DNA from: Bathymodiolus brooksi
Taxonomy: Eukaryota > Mollusca > Bivalvia > Mytilida > Modiolidae
Reading direction: 5' to 3'
Assembly (NCBI GenBank): GCA_963680875.1
Contig: OY804579.1
Coordinates: forward strand, 57,735,718 to 57,799,717
Length of the DNA: 64,000 bases
The notes beneath the pieces are model-generated. The model was not told the origin of the DNA. It made no database searches and was given only the letters and a program-made list of their open reading frames with translations. A program made the translations under genes and the position numbers. Of the stretch, positions 1-11,000 are shown one piece after another (position 1 is the stretch's first letter; each line of letters begins with the position of its first letter).

Positions 1-1243
1 AAATTTCTTTGAGTTCCAGATTATTGTGATAAGCAAATTGAACATTTATTTGGAGTATAATATAGACTTGAGTTAATCTCTTTGTAACTATATTGGCCTT
101 ACAGGAAAAAAAAATTAATGGATAGTGTTAATGTACAGATATATCAAATTGATATTGGAAAATTGATATTTGTCATAAAAAAAAAAAGATTTTGATAGAA
201 ATATTAAGAAAGTTATTCTTTATTTGTAATCCCCACTCTTTACCTCCTTTGTTTAGTGATTAAAACCATTAGGGAGGTCAGACATTTTTCAATTTTATTT
301 ACACAATGGCAAATTCTGTAATTCTGTCTTACATTTGAAGACAGCTGCAGTGAAAATGCACTAGAACACTATTATTTAAAGTGAATTATTTAAAAGGTGA
401 CATGTTGAAATAAATAAATAATGCATATGTCATAATTTTTTTATATTTAAACTGGACAGAAGCGACCAAAATTGAATGGAAACTTTGGAAATGGCACCGC
501 TATTTTGAAACTATTTATTCCCTGAAACACATGTTGCTGACCAGTTAGACTGAAAGTAAAACTCTTCTGTAATGGATAGTAGGCTAGGTTTTAATAATCT
601 CATACAGTTTGATGGGAAAATTCAAATTCTTTATTTATACGTTCAATTTTATGGGTAAAATTTATCCAATTTTGGTGCCGTTTTCAATTTTCCCATTGAA
701 ATGCATGGTAAAAAATAATTTTAAAAATGTGTTTGGAAACACATGTTGCTGATGAAACAAAGACTACAACTATGCAATTTCTTTTAGAACAATGTCTAAA
801 CTACATTTATCAAGTACAGTTTCATTAGATTTCATTATTGTTTTCAAATAATTTCTGATATTCTATTTCTTGGTAAAGACAGATAAAATTCAAAATGGCC
901 ACCATTATAAAATATAAGTGGTCATTTTCCGAACTTCAAATTGTCATAACTTTTGAACCGCTTAACAGATTTTAAAAAACTAAACACCACTGTAAATATC
1001 TTCAGGAGATCTGATCATTGGTGTGTACTTTAAGATATTTTAACACATTTTCAAAAAAAGTCTGACCCTCCTAAAACCATATTCTGACCTGCTTTTGACA
1101 TGTTTATTGTTTGTCTTTACAAACTGGACTTATTGATATCTAAAGGTTATTGAAGATGTGTTAATTAGTTTGTAAATACAAATTAAAAAAGTTAGTCATT
1201 ATTATAGCATAAAGGAAATGCTCTTAGGATATTAGATTACATG
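1..1243. other. Left flank without a recognisable gene
   Basis: AT-rich DNA. No open frame here resembles a known protein. Most of it is taken up by a possible MITE at 272-1071, listed separately. Nothing else is supportable. Confidence 0.5.
272..1071. mobile_element. Possible TA-flanked MITE (mariner-like)
   Basis: The left end starts GGGAGGTCAGAC after TA (270-271). The right end reads GTCTGACCCTCC and is followed by TA (1072-1073). The ends form an imperfect inverted repeat of roughly 20 bp including a T-run. A motif containing 'aacacatgttgctga' occurs twice inside (about 527 and 737). No transposase is visible. TA target duplication suggests the Tc1/mariner/pogo group, but the repeats are short and the class is inferred. 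Confidence 0.45.
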
Positions 1244-1247
1244 TATA

Positions 1248-1402
1248 TGTTACAGTACAAATTGGAATTCCAATTTCTACTAGTAGAAATTGGAATTCTG
1301 ATTTGTACTGGATTTAAACCAGTATAAATCAGAATTCCAATATCTACTAGGACAAATCAGGATATCCAGATTTGTACTAGGAGGATCCTGGATCCTACTA
1401 AG
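1248..1402 (+). repeat. Left terminal inverted repeat of the Ginger-like element
   Basis: Built from short palindromic blocks (aattggaattccaattt, ctactagtag, ggatcctggatcc). It matches the reverse complement of 2843-3032 almost base for base, except for a block of about 44 bp present only near the right outer end. The internal hairpins make it strongly self-complementary. Confidence 0.8.
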
Positions 1403-1963
1403 CTTTCAGTAGGATTCAGAATATTACTGAACTTAAAGCTTAGTACGATTCTGGATATTACTGAATTGAAAAACATAAAAACATGTAAAATTTGTGAAAT
1501 ATAAAATAAATCTTGTGCAATAACTTAATTACAAATAGTGAGAAAAATACATTTTAATACAATTTTGGATTAAGTTTCCTATTTATTACAACATTTGGTC
1601 AAAGTTTGTTTGTGGCATTTGCTTGAGCAAGGTATCTGCGGCATGAACATCGCATTGCATTACATTTTCCAGCACAGTTACATGTGGATACCAGATTAGC
1701 AGTTTCATTTACTGTCTGGTTTTTCTGGCAAGCTTGAATGTGGGAAATTTCCAATAGTACATTAGGGTCAATAGAATTTAATCCTGGGAAGCAAACTGTT
1801 CTTAAGTCAACTAGGTCTTCATCTGAATAATAGGTTTTCAGTATTCCCTCTTTTGAAAATATTTTGTAAACGGATTTGGAATCGGTTACTTTTTTTACTT
1901 CAAGAACTTTGCATGGCAATATGCTTGATTCAGTGTTAGTTCTGTCTACTTTGTGAATTCTTA

Positions 1964-2580
1964 AGCCCGGTATACACGATGCAAGTTTTGCATCCAAGTT
2001 TCTTAAATTCAAGTTTTTTTTATCGTGTATACCATACAAGAAACTTGAATCAAAAAACTTGAATGGACTTGGATGGAATAGAAATGCATCCTATTTTTTT
2101 TCAACTTGGATGGAACTTGGATGGAGATTGACCAATCAGAAGACAGAATCCTTATCAGCATCAATTTGTGAATGTAAATAATAACAACTACACGTGTTGT
2201 GCAAAGATGGCGGGAAAAGAGGAAACTCCAAAATGCAGGAAAAAGACAGTTACATGGACTAATGAAATGATTGAAGATCTAATAGACTTCATAGAAATAC
2301 ATCCCATCGTTGCCTTCGAAACCATTTACGAGCCCATGTTGACCTCTTTTTGGAGCTTAATCTCCTTCGCAGTACAATTGTACATAATAATGCAATACAA
2401 AGGGTAGCACCCTCCTCTCCTCCCAAAAATGCCATTTTGTTTGTTGTATCTCCCGCCAAAACTGTGTATTCATCAAAATTTCTTGCATCGTGTATACACA
2501 AACTTGAATTCAAGTTTTCTTGATCCAAGTTTTCTTGAATGGAGACTTGGATGCAAAACTTGTATCGTGTATACCGGGCT
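1964..2580. mobile_element. PIF/Harbinger-type MITE nested in the Ginger-like element
   Basis: 617 bp with terminal inverted repeats beginning AGCCCGGTATACACGAT and extending about 34 bp. It is flanked by TTA on both sides (1961-1963 and 2581-2583). A 3-bp TTA/TAA duplication is the hallmark of PIF/Harbinger. Subterminal copies of 'acttgaat' and 'caagtttt' blocks recur near both ends. The interior keeps part of the element's second gene (2207-2407). Confidence 0.8.
2207..2407 (+). pseudogene. N-terminal piece of a Harbinger Myb/MADF-like protein
   Basis: From ATG at 2207 the frame reads MAGKEETPKCRKKTVTWTNE, followed by an acidic/hydrophobic helix (EMIEDLIDFIEIHP). This resembles the start of the MADF/Myb-like DNA-binding protein that accompanies the Harbinger transposase. 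The helix then runs into unrelated sequence and a stop, so only the start of the domain survives. It shows that the MITE is an internally deleted copy of an autonomous Harbinger. Confidence 0.5.
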
Positions 2581-2842
2581 TTATACCGACAGTGTCACCA
2601 ATAGAATATGTTTCTCCGATAAATGATGGTTCTGATTCATGTCGAACACGTCTCCGTTTAGCTTCTCGCATATAGTTTAAATAAAATAAAGTATTAATTA
2701 AAGATCAGTGATCATTGATCATACAAGTATATTTATTTAGCTTTTACTGATTTTACCTAAGGGACAAAAAACAGAAGATTTGTATTAAAAAAGTGTTCAT
2801 ATTTATTTTTTCATGTTTCTCCTTTTTTCAATTTTTTATTCC

Positions 2843-3032
2843 AGTAGGATCCTGGATCCTCCTAGTACAAATCTGAATATCCTGATTTGTCCTAGTAGAT
2901 ATTGGAATTCTGATTTATACTAGTTTAAATCCAGTACAAATCAGAATTCCAATTTCTACTAGTAGAAATTGGAATTCCAATTTGTACTAGTAGGATTCTG
3001 GATCCTACTGGATTCCAATTTGTACTGTAACA
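2843..3032 (-). repeat. Right terminal inverted repeat of the Ginger-like element
   Basis: Reverse-complement partner of 1248-1402. It carries an extra segment of about 44 bp near the outer end that includes another 'aggattctggatcctact' block, so the two TIRs differ by an indel. Confidence 0.8.
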
Positions 3033-3036
3033 TATA

Positions 3037-4613
3037 CAACCTGGCAAAACAATCAGCTATTAATTATTAAGTGATTATTGTTAAATTAAGAATTAGACTT
3101 GGTCTTGTTAAAGCAGGAAAGCTTGTTTTTTTGCTACAGAATGCTAAGGGGGAAAGATGAAATAGATTGGTGAACTCTGAAACTGTATGATTGAACTGAA
3201 AAGTGTAGATATAAAATTGTGGTGACAGTTTTAACATGTTTTTAATAAAAGTATTTTGTATAAATATTATGTTTATATGAAAATTACAATTTCAAAAGTT
3301 GCCTGAAGTCCTTCTTAATGGTCCTACACCAAGGCTGTATACCCATATTTATTAAACTGATGTAATTTTCAACACTGTGTGTTAAAATGTTAAGTTTTTA
3401 GCAACTTTCAAGAAATTAATCACATCTAAAAATCATATTTCCCAGTATTTCCCACTTGAGCTAAAATTTAGAGTATTTCCCAAGACAGTATTTCCCGGTA
3501 ATTACCACTGGGAATTCCCGCCACTGTTATTTCCCAGCCAACCCTGTTATAGATACAGTCAAACCTGCACAAGCAGTCACTTCTATCAAGCAGTCACCTG
3601 TATTAAGAGGTCACCTTTTTTTGTTTTTTCAAAGAACATTTCATATGAATTGAACCTCTGTGCTACAGATAGTCAAACCTGCCCAAGCAGTCACCTGTAT
3701 TAAAAGACCAACTTTTTTTTGTCTTGTCATAGAAAATTTCATATGAATTGAACCTCTTTTAAAAAAGAGACCACCTGTCTTAAAAGACCACTTTTTCTTT
3801 GTCCCAATGGTGACCTCTTGATACAGGTTTGATTGTAATGAAGATTGACTGTATTTAAACAGAATAGATTAGTAGACATGTCTGATAACCTGACAGTTTA
3901 TAAATACCAGCTGTGTTGCAAAAATCATTAAACAATATAATGGTATCTGTAAGTATGATTGTAAACAATCAATAAATGAGCTATAAACTGAACTGGTACA
4001 TACATCATTAAAATATAAGGAAGAACTAATAATGTTCATCCTTGTTACAAATTAATTGTTTTCCATGTTAAATGTTATAAAATATCTTGCCTATAGATTT
4101 TGATATGCTTTATTTCTAACAACAACAAAAATCACATGACTTGTTTTGATGTCTTTCATGTTGCTATCATGGCTAGCATTTTACTGATGCAATTTGCATG
4201 ACAACATATAATTGAGTAGAGAAACTTTCTACCATAAAATAAATTCCGTCAATTTTACCGAAAAACTTTAATTGGTAAAAAATATTGATATAAAACTAGC
4301 TTTACCTCGGGTTGTCATTTGAAATTTTTCAAGAAATTCATGACTGTCATCTTGTTGATATTTTGCAAGTAACACCCACAATGTAAAAACACTGTTAAAG
4401 TATAGAAGTTATATTTGAAGAGTTACCGGTGTCAATTGGGGATTTAATGGTCACAAATGCAGCTTTACTTGCCGATGTGTAGCGTAGCCAGTAAATTCCA
4501 CCTACAACTCTTAGTTACGACATGTCAACTGTCGATTTAACTGCAAACATTAGCCAATGACATAACGTGTTATATAATTATTGCATTAGAATAAATATAG
4601 TTTAGACAATGAA
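3037..4613. other. Intergenic or 3' flank of the minus-strand gene
   Basis: No recognisable gene. Contains the TA-flanked MITE at 3556-3835. A minus-strand stretch near 4400-4300 is open between a possible acceptor and a GTAAAG donor and contains the residues YQQDDSHEFL. It could not be joined in phase to the upstream exon, so it is not called. Confidence 0.4.
3556..3835. mobile_element. TA-flanked MITE, CAGTCAAACCTG family
   Basis: Begins CAGTCAAACCTG after TA (3554-3555) and ends CAGGTTTGATTG before TA (3836-3837). The left half is duplicated: the block from 'gtcaaacctgc' to 'attgaacctct' occurs twice. Related copies are at 26645-26823 and 54904-55079, with shorter relatives at 30655-30830 and around 42783-42891. 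Confidence 0.65.
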
Positions 4614-5006
4614 CTAACTTTTTATTCTGGTAGGAGTTGATGACATGCTATCCTCATCTGTCAATGCCCACCTGTCCTGAGGTCTAATTAGCACAGGTTT
4701 CACAGCCTCATCCCTTGATTTTTTCTTATTCTGCAATCTAAGTGCATCTGTTCTGTCTTCTTCCATGGGGACTGTGTTTATAACAATTAAGTTACTTGAC
4801 CGTGGCAAGTTGTTTGCAGTATTTTGTCTTGCTTTATTATTTCCCCAGTTTTGCTGTCGTCTGCTACTAAAGCTTCCACCATTGTTGTCGTTATTGTAAT
4901 GTTCCACATTGGCTGTTCTGTACTCTCTTGAGTAACGTTGTCCTCCTGAATACTGGGTTGGTGGTGGCTGAGAAGTGTAACTGCCATAGTTACTGACATC
5001 AGAATT
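4614..5006 (-). CDS. Exon 4 of the unrecognised minus-strand gene
   Basis: Follows the acceptor ttgaattacag. Encodes 130 residues of low-complexity N/Q/R/G-rich sequence, then a more ordered acidic/basic stretch. Ends at TAG, or possibly splices onward at GTTAGT. Confidence 0.65.
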   Translation of the reverse strand, partial: NSDVSNYGSYTSQPPPTQYSGGQRYSREYRTANVEHYNNDNNGGSFSSRRQQNWGNNKARQNTANNLPRSSNLIVINTVPMEEDRTDALRLQNKKKSRDEAVKPVLIRPQDRWALTDEDSMSSTPTRIKS

Positions 5007-8000
5007 CTGTAATTCAAAAATAATTGTTTGAAAATAAGATAGAAGATTAAACAGTGATGGTCAACAATTCCACCAATATCAACAAAACTGCATTGGTGAT
5101 GTAATGGTTAGCATGCTCTCCTCAAGTGCGGTAGATCGTGGGTTCGAGCCACGCTCGGGCCAAACCAAAGACTATAAAATTGGTATTTGCTGCTAATCAT
5201 GTAGCATTAAGGAGTAAAGATAAATACTGGTCATCTCAGAATCAGGATAATGTGTCTGAGTGGACCGACATGTCTACCCGCGGACTGTTGCTTTAGTGAG
5301 CTAGCACTATAAAAATCCTGCTAAGCATGTTCGTCTAGTGCAAACGGACATCACCATCACCTCATTGAAAGTAACTTGTTCTCGCCATGATATTGCAGAA
5401 TAACTGTTCATTAAACAACAATCACTCACCCTCACTTGCTCTACAAATTAAATAACTACCTCTCACCTCAATACAACTTTATGTTAATTTACTTGGTAAA
5501 ACCTTGGTTAATCTTTACGTAAACATTTAAATCCGATACAAAATGATTTACTTATTGGATAAACAATGTGGAGTTCTGAAAATCTGGAAGTTTTTTTTTA
5601 TCAAAAACATTTATTCCAATTTTCTAGATTTTATAATAAATCAAGATCTTGTCATTGATTCTGCAAAATTTTATCAAAATATGAAAGTAAATGTGTAAGT
5701 CGCTGAATATATGCACAATAAGTAATTCTCAAAAATCCAAAAATATTTGTTCAGTTTTCTACATGATTGAATTGAATCAAGATCTTTACATAGTTATCCT
5801 CGCTGTTATTGAAAAAAATGTTATTACAATTGGAATGAAATCCTTCAGATGAAGATGTTGTTTGGAGGTACAAAATTAATAAACAAGGAAAAAAATAAAA
5901 CAAACTGCATAAAAAATTGGTATAGGTAAGTAAAAATATAATAGACTTGCTGAATGACAATTTGCTGGTTAAACATTGTTCTTTTAAGAAGTGGTCTGTC
6001 TGCTCAATAACAAGTGTATGCCTTTGACTCACCTTAGAAACTGATGTCCCAACTGTATTGTTTTTTGAAGAGAGAGTAGATATAGTATGAGTACTGGTTG
6101 ATGGTACATCAGCCTTCTTCTTCTATAAAATTTCAATTAGAACATTAATATGCTTAGGGCTTAAATTATCAGTTTATATATAAATAATAATTGTAACATA
6201 TGTAATAACATGACTGCTGTGATGTCGTACTAACAATACCCCCACTTGTTTATCATTTTTACTTTCAATCTAATAGTTGGAAAAGGGGCCATAATTCCAA
6301 TGAAACTGATCCATTTGGGAAATCATAATGATATGCACATGAATATTCATACATGATTGGACAGTGTTGACATTTTTTAACTAATATTCGCACGCTCATA
6401 TCATACTTTGATATATAAATAATTTTGAGCAAGTTCCATAGGATAAAAGACTTGTTACTTATTTACACAAAAATATGGAATGGACCGACGTACAGAATAT
6501 AAAATTTAAGAAATTGGAAATGGGTCACAGTAGGTAAGAAAGACACATTCAGTTGGTAATAATTGCAGAAGGATATTTCAGCTATATCGTGGCAATCAGT
6601 TTTATCGGTAGAGGAAACCGGAGAACCCGGAGAAAACCACTGACCTGCCACAAGTCACTGACAAACTTTATTACATAATGCAATAATATTGTATAGTTTT
6701 CTACTTTTCAAATATACAACAATAAGAATGTCACATTCTCTTATATATTCAATTGCTATTAAAAAAGATGATTTGCAATTTGTGTGAGTGTAAAAATGAT
6801 AAATAATACAAAAAACAAGAACGTTTGCTTACATTTTTCATAGAGGCCAATGCCAGCATACGTAATGCTTCCAAATCATCCTGCAAAACAACAAAAACAT
6901 CATATAATCAATTATCATGATTATGTCAAAACAAGTAGCCAAGGTCCTCCTCCTGCACCAGTATTACTGCAATCAAGTTTAACTCGAAAGCCATAACCTG
7001 ATAGCATGGATAGAGTAAATCTACTGTAACACTACCTAAATCTTGTGTCACAATCAAATTGAATCAATTCATAGAAAAAAAAATGAATTTGGTCCCTTTC
7101 TGTTGATATCCTACCACTGCTCTCGACACAATATAATGTGACTGGTAAAACAAACTAGAGGCTCACAAGAGCCTGTAATCGCTCACCTGGTTTTTAATTT
7201 GACATCTAAAGTTGATAGAAAATGGGGGTGTTACACATAATTTTGAAAGTGGGCCACCAAAAGATCATTTCAACTCAAATTTCTGAGCAACAGATTTTGA
7301 TGTGACTTTTTTTCTCATAATACCCCTATATGGAATAAACTGGCTGAAAAAATCTCACAGAAAGACCCATAATGTATGTTAAACTACTAATTGCTATGTA
7401 GCTGCAGTTAAAAATTCAGTTCATTTTGATGTGTAATAAAGCAGAAACTGATAACTAAAGAAATTTCTATTTTTAGTAACAGCAGCCATTTTGAATGGAG
7501 GGCGAGGCTGTCAGACACAATATAGAAAGGATACCACCCAAGGACCATCCCAGCCAAATTTGCTTTAATTTAGTTTAGCAGTTTCAGAGGTGAAGATTTA
7601 AATGTGATCTTTTATCAAAATATGTCCAATTTGTATAATCGGTAAAAATCGGTTGAAAGAAAAATTTCACAGAAAAACCCAGAATATATGTTAATCTACT
7701 CATTGTCATGTAGCTGCAGTTAAAATTTGACCTCATTTTAATTTATAATAAAGCAGCAATGGACAATCGAAGAAATTTCTATTTTTAGTAACAGCAGCCA
7801 TCTTGAATGGAGAGCAGAGCTGTCGGACACAATTTTGAAATGGGACTACCCAAGGACTATCCCAGCCAAATCTGGTTTAATTTGGTTCAGTGGTTTCAGA
7901 GAAGATTTGAATGTAATCTTTTATCAAAATATGCCCAATTTGCATTATCGGTATAAATCGGCTGAAAGAAAAATTTCACAGAAAAACCAGGAATATATGT

Positions 8001-11000
8001 TAAACTACTCCTTGCCATGTAGCTGCAGTTAAAATTTGAGCTCATTTTGACATATACTAAAGCAGCAATGGGCAATTGAAGACATTTCTATTTTTAGTAA
8101 CAGCAGCCATCTTGAATGGAGGGCGAAGCTGTCAGACACAATTTTGAAAGGGACCCACCCAGGGACCATCCCTGCCTGGTCAGGTTTAATTTGGTTCAGC
8201 GGTTTCAGAGAAGAAGATTTAAATGTGAAAGTTTACGACATACGAACGGACAGACAGACGCCAAGTGATGGCAAAAGCTCACCTGGCCAAAGGCCAGGTG
8301 AGCTAAAAAAGCTATTGCCAGTAATTTGCCACAGAAATCTTAATGACCTTACTTTTATCTAATTGGATTAATGGTATCAATATACATGTACATGTATATA
8401 CAAAATAATCAGTTCTCAAACATTTCAACATTTTACTACTTATTGTACAGTTTGTTTCACACATATAAGAGTTTATATATGGTATATGTAATTATACAGT
8501 TTGCTTCACACATATAAGAGTTTATATATGGTATACATTGTATGTAATTATACAGTTTGCTTCACACATACATATATGTATAAGAGTTTATATATGGTAT
8601 ATGTAATTATACAGTTTGCTTCACACATATAAGAGTTTATATATGGTATACATTGTATGTAATTATACAGTTTGCTTCACACATACATATATGTATAAGA
8701 GTTTATATATGGTATATGTAATTATGAAAAGAAAGTTAATCAATAAGTAGATTTTCTCCATTATTTTTTTTTAATATATTTTGTGTTTATGAATGTAATT
8801 CTGTTTAAAAAAGCAAGTTTTCTGAAATTATACTCAAACACAAGTGTGAATAAAATCTACTCAACTCTTAACATGCTTAGCGAAAATTACTTGTATAATA
8901 ACATCACCTATTTTTGAAGGTCACCTTTTTTGACAGTTTGATTCACCTAATATAAACTTCGTGTTATTATGATAGGTTCATATGTCAGGGGTTATATTAT
9001 GATGCTGTAATAATATAATCTCAAGAAATCTTAGCTTAAAATGTCATCTTTAAAGGTAAAAGCTGCTATGATCTCTACTATTTCATGTTTTTAAAAAAGT
9101 GTCCTTTTTCGTAATTATTTTTTTCTTTACCTTAAATTGGCTTACCTTAATTATACAAACTTGACACTTAATGCTTAATTTACAACTTGACACTCAAATT
9201 AACACTTCACTAATTAACTGGATTAAGTCTAAATGTGTCATTGCACTTTAATCTGCACATAGCTGCCATCTTGATTGATTGACTAACAAAATTATACATT
9301 TTGCTTTCTTCAAAATTCTTATTTTAATAATTGTATTGTAACATTAAAAAAATGCATTTACAATACTATATAAAACAATTCATAAAACATCCTATTTCAT
9401 ACTGTTTATTTTCATTTCCATAGCAATAGTCCTTTTAATTTAAAAATTGCTCCAAAACTTAAATAGAAAGTGTTGTTGCAACATGAACATACAAATACAG
9501 ATACTCTATTAGCACAAACTCATCAACAATAAATGGTTAAGGCTCAGAATATATGATAATACACAATAACATAATATGCATGTAGTGGAACAAATCATAA
9601 TAGTTACAGTATAAAACGCTATAATAATTAGAGCAAATCTTTTCTTATATTCAAACAGTTTGATATGAAAGTGGAAGTCAATCTAAGAATTGAGTATGAC
9701 TTATTATTAAACAAAAAGCTTATTTTGTTGTTAGCATTTTTATAACTTGCATTTTCAAGTATATTTGATATTTTTTCATTAAATATGTTTCTTTGAGTAT
9801 TGAATTTTTTACAATGTAGGAGAAAATGTTTTTCATCTTCAATTTGATTTGATTTACATAATAAACAATACCTCTCTGTTCTAGGTATGTTTACATGTCT
9901 TCCTCGTTCAATCAATAATGGATGCGCACTTATACGGATTTTACAAATTGCTGCTCTCACATCTATTGTTTAAAACATCCACATAAGGTGGTCTTTGACC
10001 CATATTGTAGACACCCTGGAAAAAGTTGAGTTTTTGAGAATCACATATGTTTGCATTTTGAGCTTGCAAACATTGATCGTGTATTCTTTGTTTTATTGTA
10101 TTTAAATTAAGTTTAATAGAATTAATATTATTTATGAGGGTAAGAATGGCCAAGGCCATTTAATAAGTTTTTTACCTTTTTTACCCAAGGATTTGTTTCT
10201 CTAGACTTGATATATATATATCATATATTGCACTTGTAAAAAAAGAGAAAGTTTTGGAAGAAATACAGGTTTTAAAAATCCACAAAACAAAACAAAATAT
10301 GAAGAAGCAAGAACTGATGCTAACAGGTTAGTCAGGAAAGCAAAATATGAATACGAACGCACAATAGCGATCAATATGAAAGAGGACAACAAAATCTTTT
10401 GGAAATTTATAAAATCAAAAACTAAGGCTAAAGAGAGCATACCATGTATTTTAGATGATGAAGGAGGAATAAACACAGATGATAAAACAGAGTTACTGAA
10501 TAAATTTTTCCAAAGTGTATTCACTGTGGAAGCAGATAGTCAAAACGCCCCAACGCTTAATCAAAGATCCAATAAAAAGTTATCGACAATAGAATTCAAC
10601 CCAGAAATTATACAAAAACATCTAGAAAAGTTAAAAGTTACCAAATCGTCAGGGCCGGACCATATGCACCCAAAATTTTTAAATGAGACATCTAAAAGCA
10701 TATCTACACCGTTAGCGCATATTTTTAATATATCAATAAAGACTGGAAAACTGCCAGATAAATTTAATATGTAGTTTTTCAAATGGATCTGAATCTTTAA
10801 ATGTAGAATCAACCCCCCAAACTTCACTACCATATGTAAGAATAGGAGTGACTAAGGAATCAAATAATTTTTCCAGAAGTCTACATGGGTTGTTGAAACC
10901 GATGGTTTTCTTAATTTTAAAATAAGCTTTTCTGGCTTTTTCCATTAGGGTATTTATAGCCAAATTGAAATTACCATTAAATTTCTGCACCATTCCTAAA

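Larger units (their letters stand above)
1599..2671 (-). pseudogene. C-terminal fragment of a KRBA2/SCAND3-like integrase protein, split by a MITE
   Basis: Two minus-strand pieces, 2671-2584 and 1963-1599, were one frame before the Harbinger-type MITE entered: removing the MITE and one TTA keeps the frame. The first piece ends in GETYSIGDTVGI. The second starts IHKVDRTNTESS and ends in a Cys-rich segment, CNCAGKCNAMRCSCRR, then a stop. This order (a GD-V-KVDR SH3-like segment, then a CxCxxxC knuckle) is typical of the tail of KRBA2/SCAND3-like and Ginger/gypsy integrase proteins. The DDE core is missing. It is part of the Ginger-like element, not a host gene. Family placement rests on motif recognition. 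Confidence 0.65.
1248..3032 (-). mobile_element. Ginger-like DNA transposon remnant, TSD TATA
   Basis: A 1785-bp element bounded by 4-bp direct repeats TATA (1244-1247 and 3033-3036). Both ends begin TGTTACAGTACAAATTGG and continue as inverted repeats of about 150-190 bp. Between them lies the C-terminal part of an integrase-type protein on the minus strand. Ginger elements are cut-and-paste transposons with a gypsy-like integrase, TIRs beginning TGT and 4-bp duplications, so the structure and the protein agree. The catalytic integrase core is absent, so this copy is non-autonomous. A Harbinger-type MITE is nested at 1964-2580. Confidence 0.75.

Noticed and set aside
4300..4400. Minus-strand exon with YQQDDSHEFL, reminiscent of a ubiquitin protease Cys/His-box region
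   Set aside because: The residue similarity is short, and the phase does not match the upstream exon; no flanking protease motifs are visible.
5092..5165. Genuine tRNA gene at the SINE head
   Set aside because: A and B boxes are present, but the sequence runs on into a SINE body shared by other copies, and a full cloverleaf is not evident.
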